Source: an uncultured Bacillota bacterium
GTDB taxonomy: Bacteria; Bacillota; Sulfobacillia; UBA995; UBA9673
Direction of reading: 5' to 3'
Length of the DNA: 20,154 nucleotides
Assembly (NCBI GenBank): GCA_937863905.1
Contig: CALMHV010000010.1
Coordinates: forward strand, 1 to 20,154
Program-made: the position numbers and the translations under genes
Part shown: positions 1 to 6,676 of the stretch, piece after piece
How the letters are laid out: each line of letters begins with the position of its first letter
Numbering within the stretch: position 1 is the stretch's first letter
The notes under the pieces: model-generated
What the model was told of the DNA's origin: nothing
Seen by the model: the letters and a program-made list of their open reading frames with translations, nothing else
The model's database searches: none

Positions 1-2
1 CT

Positions 3-77
3 TGCGCCGGGAACCCAGTACGGCAGGCAGGGGCTAACCAGGTAGCGCCCAGCGCGTCCGCCTTCGCAAGCCCTTGA
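3..77 (+). CDS. possible C-terminal end of an unknown protein (partial)
   Basis: A reading frame open from the left edge runs 24 codons to TGA at 75-77 and ends in an Ala/Ser/Pro-rich tail (NQVAPSASAFASP). Its stop abuts the terminator hairpin that begins at 76, which is where a gene end is expected. Third-position GC is lower than in the neighbouring genes, and another frame stops at 43-45, so the frame is uncertain. The stretch could equally be the end of a non-coding RNA. I recognise no family. Confidence 0.25.
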   Translation, partial: CAGNPVRQAGANQVAPSASAFASP

Positions 78-117
78 GCGGTAAGGCTTTCGGGCCTTGC
101 CGCTCTTTCGTTGTTGT
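76..117 (+). terminator. intrinsic terminator at the left edge
   Basis: GAGCGGTAAGGC (76-87) pairs with GCCTTGCCGCTC (94-105), giving 12 pairs including one U-G, around a six-base TTTCGG loop. The T-rich TTTCGTTGTTGT follows at 106-117. Hairpin plus T tract on the plus strand marks the end of a plus-strand transcript entering from outside the window. Confidence 0.8.
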
Positions 118-371
118 CGTTCTCAAGGTGCCTTGTGAGCCACGCGGGGCCAGGACGCGTCGGCGGGGTTCCGGCGAGGAGGCGAGTAGCGCATACGCCT
201 CGGCCGGCCGGTGGGTCCTGAGCCGATTGTCAGCGAGAGGCCACCCAACGCCCGCGGTCGAAACCGCCGCCGTGCTTGACCAGGCCTGGCGTGGTACGCT
301 AATATCGGGAGTCGAATTGCGCCGACGGGGACGCTATCATCCTCCCCGATGGAGACCTGTGGAGGTAGGCC
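118..371. other. non-coding stretch between left-edge terminator and small membrane protein gene
   Basis: Apart from the promoter at 276-305 I see no supported gene here. An open frame starting at 74 runs through this stretch, but it begins in the terminator, has low-complexity Arg/Gly content and no SD, so it looks spurious. A short complementary pair (GGGGA / TCCCC, about 328-345) lies between the likely transcription start and the SD of the gene at 372. Confidence 0.5.
276..305 (+). promoter_or_regulatory. putative sigma-A promoter for the 60-aa membrane protein gene
   Basis: TTGACC at 276-281 matches the -35 consensus in five of six bases. TAATAT at 300-305 is a partial -10 match at 18-bp spacing. 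The predicted start near 312 leaves about a 60-nt leader before the SD at 360. It is the only reasonable promoter between the left-edge terminator and the gene. Confidence 0.55.
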
Positions 372-554
372 ATGAACCCCAAGACCACAATGCTTCTCAT
401 CATGATACTCGTACCGGGGATTGTCTCTCTGGTCGCCATGCTACTCCGCTTCCGGGATAAGCCGGCGCGGACCCGACTGGGATTGTCGCTGCTGTCCTTG
501 GTGGTCGCCGGCGGAGTCGGCTACATCCTCTGGCTGGTCTTCTACATCCTCTGA
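372..554 (+). CDS. small two-helix membrane protein, unknown function
   Basis: This 60-residue protein is almost entirely hydrophobic. One likely membrane helix covers about residues 5-25 and a second about 36-58. They are joined by a basic loop (RFRDKPARTR), which by the positive-inside rule predicts both termini outside and the loop in the cytoplasm. The ATG at 372 is preceded by GGAGGT at 360-365, six bases upstream, so the start is well supported, and a promoter candidate lies at 276-305. I recognise no family and no catalytic motif. It is the only convincing plus-strand gene in the window and runs convergent to the pxp genes, ending about 55 bp from pxpBC. An overlapping frame at 421-612 is a shadow. 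Confidence 0.75.
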   Translation: MNPKTTMLLIMILVPGIVSLVAMLLRFRDKPARTRLGLSLLSLVVAGGVGYILWLVFYIL

Positions 555-608
555 TTCTCCCAGCGTCGGCTTCGGAATCACCCTCCAGGGCCCCCGGCAT
601 TGTGAGCT

Positions 609-2453
609 CTAGCGGGGCGGAGTCTGTTCCACCGCAACAAGGTGACTCTGCCCCCCAAGGCCCAGGACCATGACCCGTCGCCTGGCTCCCCCCTCCGGCC
701 GGCCGGCCATCCCGTTCCCCGGCCAACCCCAGGCCACCTCGGAAGGCATCTCCAACCAGACCCGACGGGCCTCCGTCACGTCCACGGGGCGGAAACGGAC
801 TTCCCCGCCCGGCTGGACCCGGGCCAAGAGCGGCAGGTCCGGTCCGATGACCGTGGCGAGTTTGGGGTACCCGCCGGTCGTCTGGTGGTCGCCCAGCAAG
901 ACCAGGGGTTTCCCCGACGGCGGCACCTGGACCGACCCCGCGGGTGAACCGTCCGAGACACCGCTCCCGGCCGGCGCCGCCAATTCCGGCCCGTCCAACA
1001 GACACGACCGCCGGTCGCTGCCGGGCAGCGCGCGCCAGGCGGTTTCGAAGAACGCCCGGACGGCCTCCGGAGAGAAGAGATGCTCCTGCGGTCCGGGGAC
1101 GGCCCGCACGGTGACTCCCGCCCCGCCGAAGGGGCCGGCCCAAGCCAAAGGCCTGGCCCAGGCTGCTGCCGGGCCTCCGCTCGCCGGGGCAGGCGCGAAA
1201 CCCATCACCACGTCACCTGACCTCAGCTTCCGCCCCTCCAGCCCGCCCAGACCCGCCGGGAGGTATGTGGACCGGCTGCCGAGGACGAGAGGGCAGGCCA
1301 CCCCACCCCCGCCGAAGGCCAGGTAGACGCGGGGACAGGAACCCGGGCGGAACTCGAGGGTGTCGCCCGGCCGCGCCTCGGCCGCCCGGCCGGCGGCCAA
1401 CACGTCTCCGCGCAGCAACGCCAGCCCGCCCGGGCTCACCGCCACCGTGACCGGCTTGATGAACTCCAGCGTAAGGCCTCCGTAGGTGACCTCCAGGGCC
1501 GCCGCGTCAGGGCCGTTGCCGGCGGCGACGTTCGCGGCCGCCAGAGCAGGCCAATCCAGGGCTCCGCTCTCCGGCAGTCCGAGGCCGGACCGGTCCCACC
1601 GCCCCGCGTCCTGGATGGTGTCGAGCGGGCCGGCCGCCCGCACCCGCGCGAGACCTGTCGCAGACTCCGCGCCGACCCCTCGCGCCCGTCCCGGGCTGGC
1701 CGCGGCGAAGCCCTCAGCCAGCCGCTCCGCCCGGGCCCAGCCCTCCCGGCCCGCTCCGGCGTCTACGAACCGGACCGGCCGGCCGGGGGCCATCGCGGTC
1801 GGCTCCGCGGCCTCGGGGTCCCAGAGGGGAAGCGGTGTCCGTCCGATGATCTGCCACCCTCCAGGAAGGGCGCCCGGGTAGACGCCGGTCTGCTCGCCGG
1901 CGATACCGACCGACCCCTGCGGCACGACCGGCCGGGGCGCGCGGCGCCGCGGCGTGGCCAGAGCCGGGTCCATCCCGGTCAGGTACCCGAAGCCGGGAGC
2001 GAAGCCGACCATCGCCACCCGATAGAGGCCGGCGGCGTGCCGCGCCGCGACCTCGTCGGGGCTCAGACCGGTATGGCGGGCCACTTCCCCGAGGTCGGGC
2101 CCCCATTCGCCGCCGTAGACCACGGGGATGACGACTTCGCCGCTAAAGACCGTCCCGCGCCCGCCGGCCCGCGGCCGCCCGGGACTCGCCTCCCGCCTGG
2201 CCGCCGCCCGAACGGCTTCCAGGCCCACGCGGACCAGGGTCTCGTAGTCGGTCTCCAATGGGTTGTAGCGGACCAGGAGGGAGCAGTAGGCCGGGGTCGT
2301 CTCGCGGAGGCCCGGCGGCCAAGTGGCTCGGAGGATGGCCTCGGTCGCGTAGACGAAATCGGTCGTCTCCGGGCTGACCTCGCCCCCGAGTTCGAGGGTC
2401 AGGTGCCGGTCCCCGGCGGGCCGGCCCACGGGGTACCCGTCTCGCTCAGGCAA
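609..2453 (-). CDS. pxpBC: 5-oxoprolinase subunits B and C fused in one polypeptide
   Basis: PxpB and PxpC (formerly KipI and KipA) act with PxpA in ATP-dependent hydrolysis of 5-oxoproline to glutamate in the cytoplasm. The first roughly 235 of 614 residues are a PxpB domain (PAGDRHLTLELGGEVS near the start, then GFAPGFGYLTGMD and the PQGSVGIAGEQTGVYP region). After a short Ala/Gly/Arg-rich linker, a PxpC domain begins near residue 268 (AAGPLDTIQDAGRWDRSGLG) and ends with GDHQTTGGYPKLATVIGPDLPL and a biotin-carboxylase-like tail. In many bacteria these are two genes. The ORF opens with TTG at 2453, overlapping the end of pxpA by 8 bp. A GTG eight codons in (2429) fits family N-termini slightly better, and neither has a strong SD. 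The overlap implies translational coupling with pxpA. Confidence 0.9.
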   Translation of the reverse strand: MPERDGYPVGRPAGDRHLTLELGGEVSPETTDFVYATEAILRATWPPGLRETTPAYCSLLVRYNPLETDYETLVRVGLEAVRAAARREASPGRPRAGGRGTVFSGEVVIPVVYGGEWGPDLGEVARHTGLSPDEVAARHAAGLYRVAMVGFAPGFGYLTGMDPALATPRRRAPRPVVPQGSVGIAGEQTGVYPGALPGGWQIIGRTPLPLWDPEAAEPTAMAPGRPVRFVDAGAGREGWARAERLAEGFAAASPGRARGVGAESATGLARVRAAGPLDTIQDAGRWDRSGLGLPESGALDWPALAAANVAAGNGPDAAALEVTYGGLTLEFIKPVTVAVSPGGLALLRGDVLAAGRAAEARPGDTLEFRPGSCPRVYLAFGGGGVACPLVLGSRSTYLPAGLGGLEGRKLRSGDVVMGFAPAPASGGPAAAWARPLAWAGPFGGAGVTVRAVPGPQEHLFSPEAVRAFFETAWRALPGSDRRSCLLDGPELAAPAGSGVSDGSPAGSVQVPPSGKPLVLLGDHQTTGGYPKLATVIGPDLPLLARVQPGGEVRFRPVDVTEARRVWLEMPSEVAWGWPGNGMAGRPEGGARRRVMVLGLGGQSHLVAVEQTPPR

Positions 2454-3225
2454 AGGCCTTCACCCGGACCCCGGCGTCCAGGAGAGCCTTCCGGACCGCC
2501 CGGGCCAGGCTCGCCGCGCCCGGGGTGTCTCCGTGGAGACAGATCGTCCCCGCCGTGACGGCCACGCGGCCACCGCCGATGGTCTCGACCTCACCATCGC
2601 GGACCATCCGGACCACTCTGGCCCCGACCGCCGCCGGGTCGGTGATGACCGCGCCCGGCACGCCGCGCCCCACAAGCCGGCCGGCCTCGTCGTAGGCGCG
2701 ATCGGCAAACACTTCCGGGACGAGCCGGAGGCCCGCCCTCTCCGCTTCCACAGCCATAGCCGAGCCGGCCATGGCCACCAGCACCGGCGCCGACCCGGCG
2801 CCCTTCATCGCCTGAACCGTGGCCGCCACGACGGCGGCCGCCACCTTCGCGTCCACGGCCGCCCGATTGTAGAGGGCACCGTGCGGCTTCACATAGCGGA
2901 CCAGGGCGCCTTCCGCCCGGCCCAAGGCCTGGAGAGCGCCTATCTGATAGACGACGGAATCCACGATCTCCTCCGGGGTCAGGGCCATGTCGCGCCGGCC
3001 GAACCCCGACAGGTCGGGGTACCCCGGGTGGGCGCCGACGGCCACACCCTTCTCCACGGCCAGCCGGAGCGAACGCCTCATCACGCCAGGGTCGCCGGCG
3101 TGAAAACCGCAGGCCAAATTGGCTGAGGTCACGAGGTCGAACATCGCCAGGTCCTGGCCCAAGGACCAGACGCCGAGGCCCTCACCAAGGTCGCTGTTGA
3201 GGTCCACCATGGGCTTCTCCGCCAC
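2446..3225 (-). CDS. pxpA: 5-oxoprolinase subunit A (LamB/YcsF family)
   Basis: PxpA is the LamB/YcsF-family subunit of the prokaryotic 5-oxoprolinase, which recycles 5-oxoproline formed spontaneously from glutamine or glutamate. The 259-residue length is normal. Family signatures are present in order: VDLNSDLGEGLG (residues 7-18), NLACGFHAGDP, GAHPGYPDLSGFGRRDM, VKPHGALYN, FADRAY and TICLHGDTPGA. The GTG start at 3225 has a purine-rich GAGGGTGGGAA about 5 bases upstream. An internal ATG at 3210 (MVDLN) is a possible alternative. The gene overlaps the pxpBC start by 8 bp, so subunit stoichiometry is probably set by coupling. No transporter gene accompanies the pair, which suggests a housekeeping role rather than uptake. 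Confidence 0.94.
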   Translation of the reverse strand: MAEKPMVDLNSDLGEGLGVWSLGQDLAMFDLVTSANLACGFHAGDPGVMRRSLRLAVEKGVAVGAHPGYPDLSGFGRRDMALTPEEIVDSVVYQIGALQALGRAEGALVRYVKPHGALYNRAAVDAKVAAAVVAATVQAMKGAGSAPVLVAMAGSAMAVEAERAGLRLVPEVFADRAYDEAGRLVGRGVPGAVITDPAAVGARVVRMVRDGEVETIGGGRVAVTAGTICLHGDTPGAASLARAVRKALLDAGVRVKAFA

Positions 3226-3321
3226 GGCTTCCCACCCTCACCGCCGGACGAGCGCTCCCGGCTTAGTCTCTCAGGGTGGCCACTTACCCGACGGAAAAGC
3301 CAAGTCCTTCTAGGTTGGGGG

Positions 3322-3723
3322 CTAAAGGGAGTCCGCGGGGCTCTCGATGTCCGGGCCGACAAGCTCGGACATCTGGTATCTCAGGTGGTGGATGACGGCG
3401 TCGCGGGCCGCGACGGCTCGCCCGTGGCAGCGGTTGCGCTCCCGAAACTTCTCCACCTCGCCGCGCAGGCGCGCGACTTCGATCTTCCTCTTCTTGTCCG
3501 AGGACACCAGGAGGGTGATGAGGACCCGGCGCGACACGGCCAGCGCGCGGAGCCGGGCCTCCAGGTCCAAGACCCGTTCCCTCAAGTCGTCGACCTCGGG
3601 AATCCCGGTCTTCTCCGCCACCCGCGGCTTGCGCCGGGCGGGGTCCTTCCCGATAGGGTCGCGCTCGAGCGCCGGTCCCTTGGCCACAGCCGTCCCCTTC
3701 CGGCGCGGCCCCAGCGTAGCCAC
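3322..3723 (-). CDS. small basic coiled-coil protein, unknown function
   Basis: The 133-residue frame encodes a charged protein with no signal peptide or membrane helix. The first roughly 40 residues are basic and Pro/Lys-rich. From about 42 to 120 the composition is that of a coiled coil (DDLRERVLDLEARLRAL, then KKRKIEVARLRGEVEKFRERN), interrupted by a hydrophobic patch LITLLV. I do not recognise a family; the layout recalls small regulatory coiled-coil proteins only in general terms. The GTG at 3723 has a poor SD. A second GTG at 3687 follows GGAAGGGG at good spacing and may be the real start. A TATAAT sits on the same strand at about 3749-3754. The gene stands alone between the tldE hairpin and pxpA. 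Confidence 0.55.
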   Translation of the reverse strand: MATLGPRRKGTAVAKGPALERDPIGKDPARRKPRVAEKTGIPEVDDLRERVLDLEARLRALAVSRRVLITLLVSSDKKRKIEVARLRGEVEKFRERNRCHGRAVAARDAVIHHLRYQMSELVGPDIESPADSL

Positions 3724-3748
3724 ATCGCCGTCGGCCGCCAGACCTTAC

Positions 3749-3754
3749 CTATTA
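3749..3754 (-). promoter_or_regulatory. possible -10 element upstream of the coiled-coil gene
   Basis: On the minus strand the sequence reads CCTATAATAGG, containing a perfect TATAAT, about 25-60 bases upstream of the two candidate starts. No good TTGACA-like -35 is found at 16-18 bp, so this is a partial promoter prediction. Confidence 0.35.
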
Positions 3755-3802
3755 TAGGCCTGGTAGACCGGGGATATTCTGGTTGGACTGGCTCTCACGT
3801 TT

Positions 3803-3837
3803 GGCAGGCTCCCTCCCGAGCCGGGAGGGAGCCTGCC
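3803..3837 (-). terminator. perfect 16-bp hairpin after tldE
   Basis: GGCAGGCTCCCTCCCG (3803-3818) and CGGGAGGGAGCCTGCC (3822-3837) are perfectly complementary with a 3-base loop. The element begins 17 bases past the tldE stop, where the operon should end. On the minus strand the bases after the stem are AAACGTGAG, so the U tract of a classical terminator is missing. On the plus strand TGGTCTTT follows. It is most likely the transcription end or a 3'-protecting structure for the tldE operon. Confidence 0.7.
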
Positions 3838-3854
3838 TGGTCTTTCCCCGCGCC

Positions 3855-5207
3855 CTAGTGCTCCGTCCCGCCGGTGAAGCTGAACTTCTTGAGCTTCACC
3901 GCCGGGGCGCTGCAGACGCCCAGCCCGAACATGTCCACAAGCGCCGGGCGCTTGCCGATGGCCTCGATGGCGTCGAAGGCGTCGAGGATGCCGTTGGTGA
4001 ACCGCATGTTCTTGATAGGACTCTTGACCTTCCCGTTCTCCACCAGAAAGGTGCCGTCCCTGGTCATCCCGGTGATGGTCGTCAGGACGGGGTGGAGCGG
4101 GTTGGTGTAGTGGAACCGGGTCACGAGGATGCCCCGCTTGGTCGCCTTGATCAGGTCCTCGACCTCGGCGTCGCCCGGCTTCATGAACAGGTTCAGGGGC
4201 AAGGCCCCGATCTGAGCCGCCGGCGGCAGAGCGTGCCCGGTGGACTTCTTCCCGGGCTCTCGTCCCGCCGTGTAGGAGTCGTAGACGACGCTCTTGGCCA
4301 CGCCCTTCTCGATGAGCATGACCTTCTGCCGCCGCACGCCCTCGAAGTCGAACGGGATGGCCATGCCGGCCGGGTCGGTGCCGTCGTCCCAGAGGGTGAA
4401 GTTCTCCCCGGTCACCTTCTGGCCGATGCGCCCGGACATGAAGCTCCGGCCCTCCTGGAGGGCGAGAGCCCCGAGACCCATGTAGGCGAGGAACTGGATC
4501 ATGTCCGCGACAGCCGCCGGCTCAAGGATGACCTCGTAGTCGCCGGGCTCGACGGCCACGGGGTTCTGCGCGTCGCGGCACTTGCCGACCGCGGTCTCGG
4601 CCACCCTGTCGACGGCCATCTTGCCCACGTCGCTCTGGAGGCCTTCCGCGAATCCCGAACCGGTGGGTCCCATCACGATGGCCGAGAGGTTCGCCCGGGT
4701 GGCTTCGGTGTAGCGGCGGATGCCCAGAGAGTTGGCGATGCCGAACCGCACCACCGCTGTCGAGAAGGCGCCGGCGGCGTCAAACCCGTTCTTGACCGAC
4801 AGCGCGGTGATGCGGCCGACGGCCCGGGCGCGTTCCTCGGCGGTGGAGGCGGCCGTGCGGTCCGAGAAAACGGCCTGCGCCGTGATCTCGCCCGCGTCGT
4901 CCTTGCTCGGCAGGGAAAGGAAATCCAGGAGGTCCGGCTGGACCTTGGCGATCCGCTCGGCGTGTTCGATGGTGCGCTTCAGCGACGCGTCGTCCAAGGC
5001 GTTGGTCTGGGCCAGGCCGATCTTCTTGCCGAAGACCGAACGCACGCTCACCTGGGTGTCCGTTTCGGCGGTGTTCTGGTGGATGTAGTTCGTGGCGTAC
5101 CGGGTGAGGTAGGTGTCCTGGCCCGTCACCACGACCTCGGTCTGGTCGGCCGAGGCGAAGCGAAGACACTTCTCAAGGACTTCCTGGATGCGCTCCTTGG
5201 CCGTCAC
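3855..5207 (-). CDS. tldE: TldE/PmbA-family metalloprotease partner subunit
   Basis: TldE pairs with TldD in a cytoplasmic heteromeric protease that degrades unstructured peptides and, in some bacteria, trims modified peptide precursors. TldE lacks the zinc motif and contributes structure. The 450-residue product starts VTAKERIQEVLEKCL and shows the family pattern of an N-terminal alpha/beta domain (YLTRYATNYIHQN, SVRSVFGKKIGLAQTN) and a C-terminal beta-rich domain (GDYEVILEPAAVADMIQFL, GHALPPAAQIGALPLNLFM, TTITGMTRDGTFLVENG). The frame stays open upstream to an ATG at 5597, but those extra 130 codons are low-complexity sequence opposite tldD coding and are spurious. The GTG at 5207-5205 overlaps the tldD stop as GTGA, showing translational coupling. 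A strong hairpin follows the stop. Confidence 0.9.
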   Translation of the reverse strand: MTAKERIQEVLEKCLRFASADQTEVVVTGQDTYLTRYATNYIHQNTAETDTQVSVRSVFGKKIGLAQTNALDDASLKRTIEHAERIAKVQPDLLDFLSLPSKDDAGEITAQAVFSDRTAASTAEERARAVGRITALSVKNGFDAAGAFSTAVVRFGIANSLGIRRYTEATRANLSAIVMGPTGSGFAEGLQSDVGKMAVDRVAETAVGKCRDAQNPVAVEPGDYEVILEPAAVADMIQFLAYMGLGALALQEGRSFMSGRIGQKVTGENFTLWDDGTDPAGMAIPFDFEGVRRQKVMLIEKGVAKSVVYDSYTAGREPGKKSTGHALPPAAQIGALPLNLFMKPGDAEVEDLIKATKRGILVTRFHYTNPLHPVLTTITGMTRDGTFLVENGKVKSPIKNMRFTNGILDAFDAIEAIGKRPALVDMFGLGVCSAPAVKLKKFSFTGGTEH

Positions 5208-6676
5208 TGGCCGACACCTACTCTCACCTTGCGGAACCGGGTCGGAGCGGAGCCGTGCCCGACATGGGCCACCTGCATGGGCTCGCCCTTCCCGCAGTTG
5301 GGGGTGCCCCACAGCTTCCAGTGCTTCTTGTCGCCGACGGCGTCGCAACCGGCCCAGAACTCCGGCGTGATGCCGGTGTAGTTGGGGCTCTTGACCATGT
5401 CGCCCAGAGCGCCGTCCTTGATCTCCCAGCCGATCTCCGTCCCGAACTGGAAGTTGAGGCGCTTGTCGTCGATGGACCAGCTCTTGTTGATTTCCATGTA
5501 GACGCCGTCTTTGGTGTCCTTGATCATCTCGTCCAGGGTCCAGTCGCCCGGCTCGAGGTTGATGTTCGTCATCCGGATGATGGGCATCCGGTTCCAACCG
5601 TCGGCGCGCATCGCCCCGTTGGAGGCTTTCTGACCCAGGCGCGTGGCCGTCTCGCGCGACGTGGTGTAGTTCTTGAACGTTCCCTTGTCCACCAGGACCG
5701 TCCTTTGTCCCGGGACGCCCTCATCGTCGTACTTGAAGGTTCCCATGCCGTGCGGGACCGTGGCGTCGGCCACGATGGTCACCTTGTCCGACCCGTACTT
5801 GAACTTCCCGAGCTTGTCCGTGGTGAGGAAGCTCGTGCCGGCAAAGCCGGCCTCCGTCCCGTAGACGCGGTCGAGTTCCGTCGGGTGGCCGCAGGACTCG
5901 TGAATCTGCAGCACCATCTGAGTGGTGTCGAGAATGATGTCCTTGGGCCCGGACGGGCACTTCTTGGCTTCGAGGAGTTGGGCCGCTTCCTGGCCGACCC
6001 TCTCCGCGTTCCCGACCAGGTCGAGGGCCTCGACGGCCTCCCAGCCATAGCAGCCGGTGAGTTCGCGGTCTCCGTTCGGGTAGGTCCGGCGCTGGAGTTC
6101 ACCCGGCCCCACGGCGTAGGCGGAAAGGCCCGCCCCGCATTCCGTGATGGCCTGTTCGATGTAGCTGCCCTCGGTGCTGGCGAAGGATTTCTCCTCCCGC
6201 CGCGCTCCCGCGCTGGCCTGGGCGACCATGACCTTGCCGCCGCCACCGTCGCGGACCCGTTTCTCGGCCGAGAGGAGCAACTCCAGCTTGTCCGCGAGCT
6301 TCACGTCGAAGGGGTCCTTCTTGTAGGGGGACTCCCACCGGTCCTCGACCGGCTCGACCGGAGCCAACTTGGCCCTCTGCCCGGGGACGAGAGCCGAGGC
6401 CTTGGCGATGCCGACCGCGCGGTCGGCGACGGCCAGGACCTCCTCCAGGCCGGGCGTCGAGCTCGAGGCGAAGCCCCAGGCTCCATCCTTGAGGACTCTA
6501 AGGCCAAAGCCGAGGTCCGTGGACGCCGTGGCCCCCTCGACCGCTCCGTTCTTCACCGCGATCGTCTCGCCGACCCTGGACACGAAGCGCATGTCGGCAT
6601 AGTCGACCTTGGGGCGCAGATGGTCGAGGGCCTTCCGGCTCAGTTCCCGCCAGTCATCGTGCTTGAAGTGTGCCGT
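5204..6676 (-). CDS. tldD: TldD zinc metalloprotease, probably with a non-standard ACG start
   Basis: TldD is the catalytic subunit of the TldD/TldE protease. The HExxxH zinc motif is intact as HESCGH (residues 231-236 counted from the internal ATG), followed by PTELDR. Later signatures are DDEGVPGQRTVLVDKG and GTPNCGKGEP near the C-terminus. The first ATG is at 6592 and would give 462 residues, but it would remove a family-typical N-terminal helix: the same frame continues upstream with RELSRKALDHLRPKVDYAD. Between the upstream in-frame stop (6709-6707) and 6592 there is no ATG, GTG or TTG. An ACG at 6676-6674 lies exactly 7 bases after AGGAGGAGG (6692-6684) and would give 490 residues, close to the usual length. 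I therefore set the start there. It would overlap the preceding PHP gene by 23 bp. Family call is very sure; start is inferred. Confidence 0.9.
   Translation of the reverse strand, partial: TAHFKHDDWRELSRKALDHLRPKVDYADMRFVSRVGETIAVKNGAVEGATASTDLGFGLRVLKDGAWGFASSSTPGLEEVLAVADRAVGIAKASALVPGQRAKLAPVEPVEDRWESPYKKDPFDVKLADKLELLLSAEKRVRDGGGGKVMVAQASAGARREEKSFASTEGSYIEQAITECGAGLSAYAVGPGELQRRTYPNGDRELTGCYGWEAVEALDLVGNAERVGQEAAQLLEAKKCPSGPKDIILDTTQMVLQIHESCGHPTELDRVYGTEAGFAGTSFLTTDKLGKFKYGSDKVTIVADATVPHGMGTFKYDDEGVPGQRTVLVDKGTFKNYTTSRETATRLGQKASNGAMRADGWNRMPIIRMTNINLEPGDWTLDEMIKDTKDGVYMEINKSWSIDDKRLNFQFGTEIGWEIKDGALGDMVKSPNYTGITPEFWAGCDAVGDKKHWKLWGTPNCGKGEPMQVAHVGHGSAPTRFRKVRVGVGQ

Noticed and set aside
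1..75. SRP RNA, tmRNA, tRNA or rRNA end at the left edge
   Set aside because: None of the conserved sequence blocks of these RNAs could be found in the visible bases; only the terminator is supported.
74..460. 128-codon plus-strand frame at the left
   Set aside because: It starts inside the terminator stem, has no SD, and overlaps the well-supported gene at 372-554 in another frame.
5208..5597. Upstream 130-codon extension of the tldE frame
   Set aside because: It overlaps the conserved 3' part of tldD, is Arg/His/Gly-rich, and the GTGA junction at 5207 gives a family-like N-terminus.
3855..6676. TldD/TldE as part of a modified-peptide (RiPP) cluster
   Set aside because: No precursor peptide, cyclodehydratase, radical-SAM or export gene lies nearby; the neighbours are a dipeptidase and a phosphoesterase.
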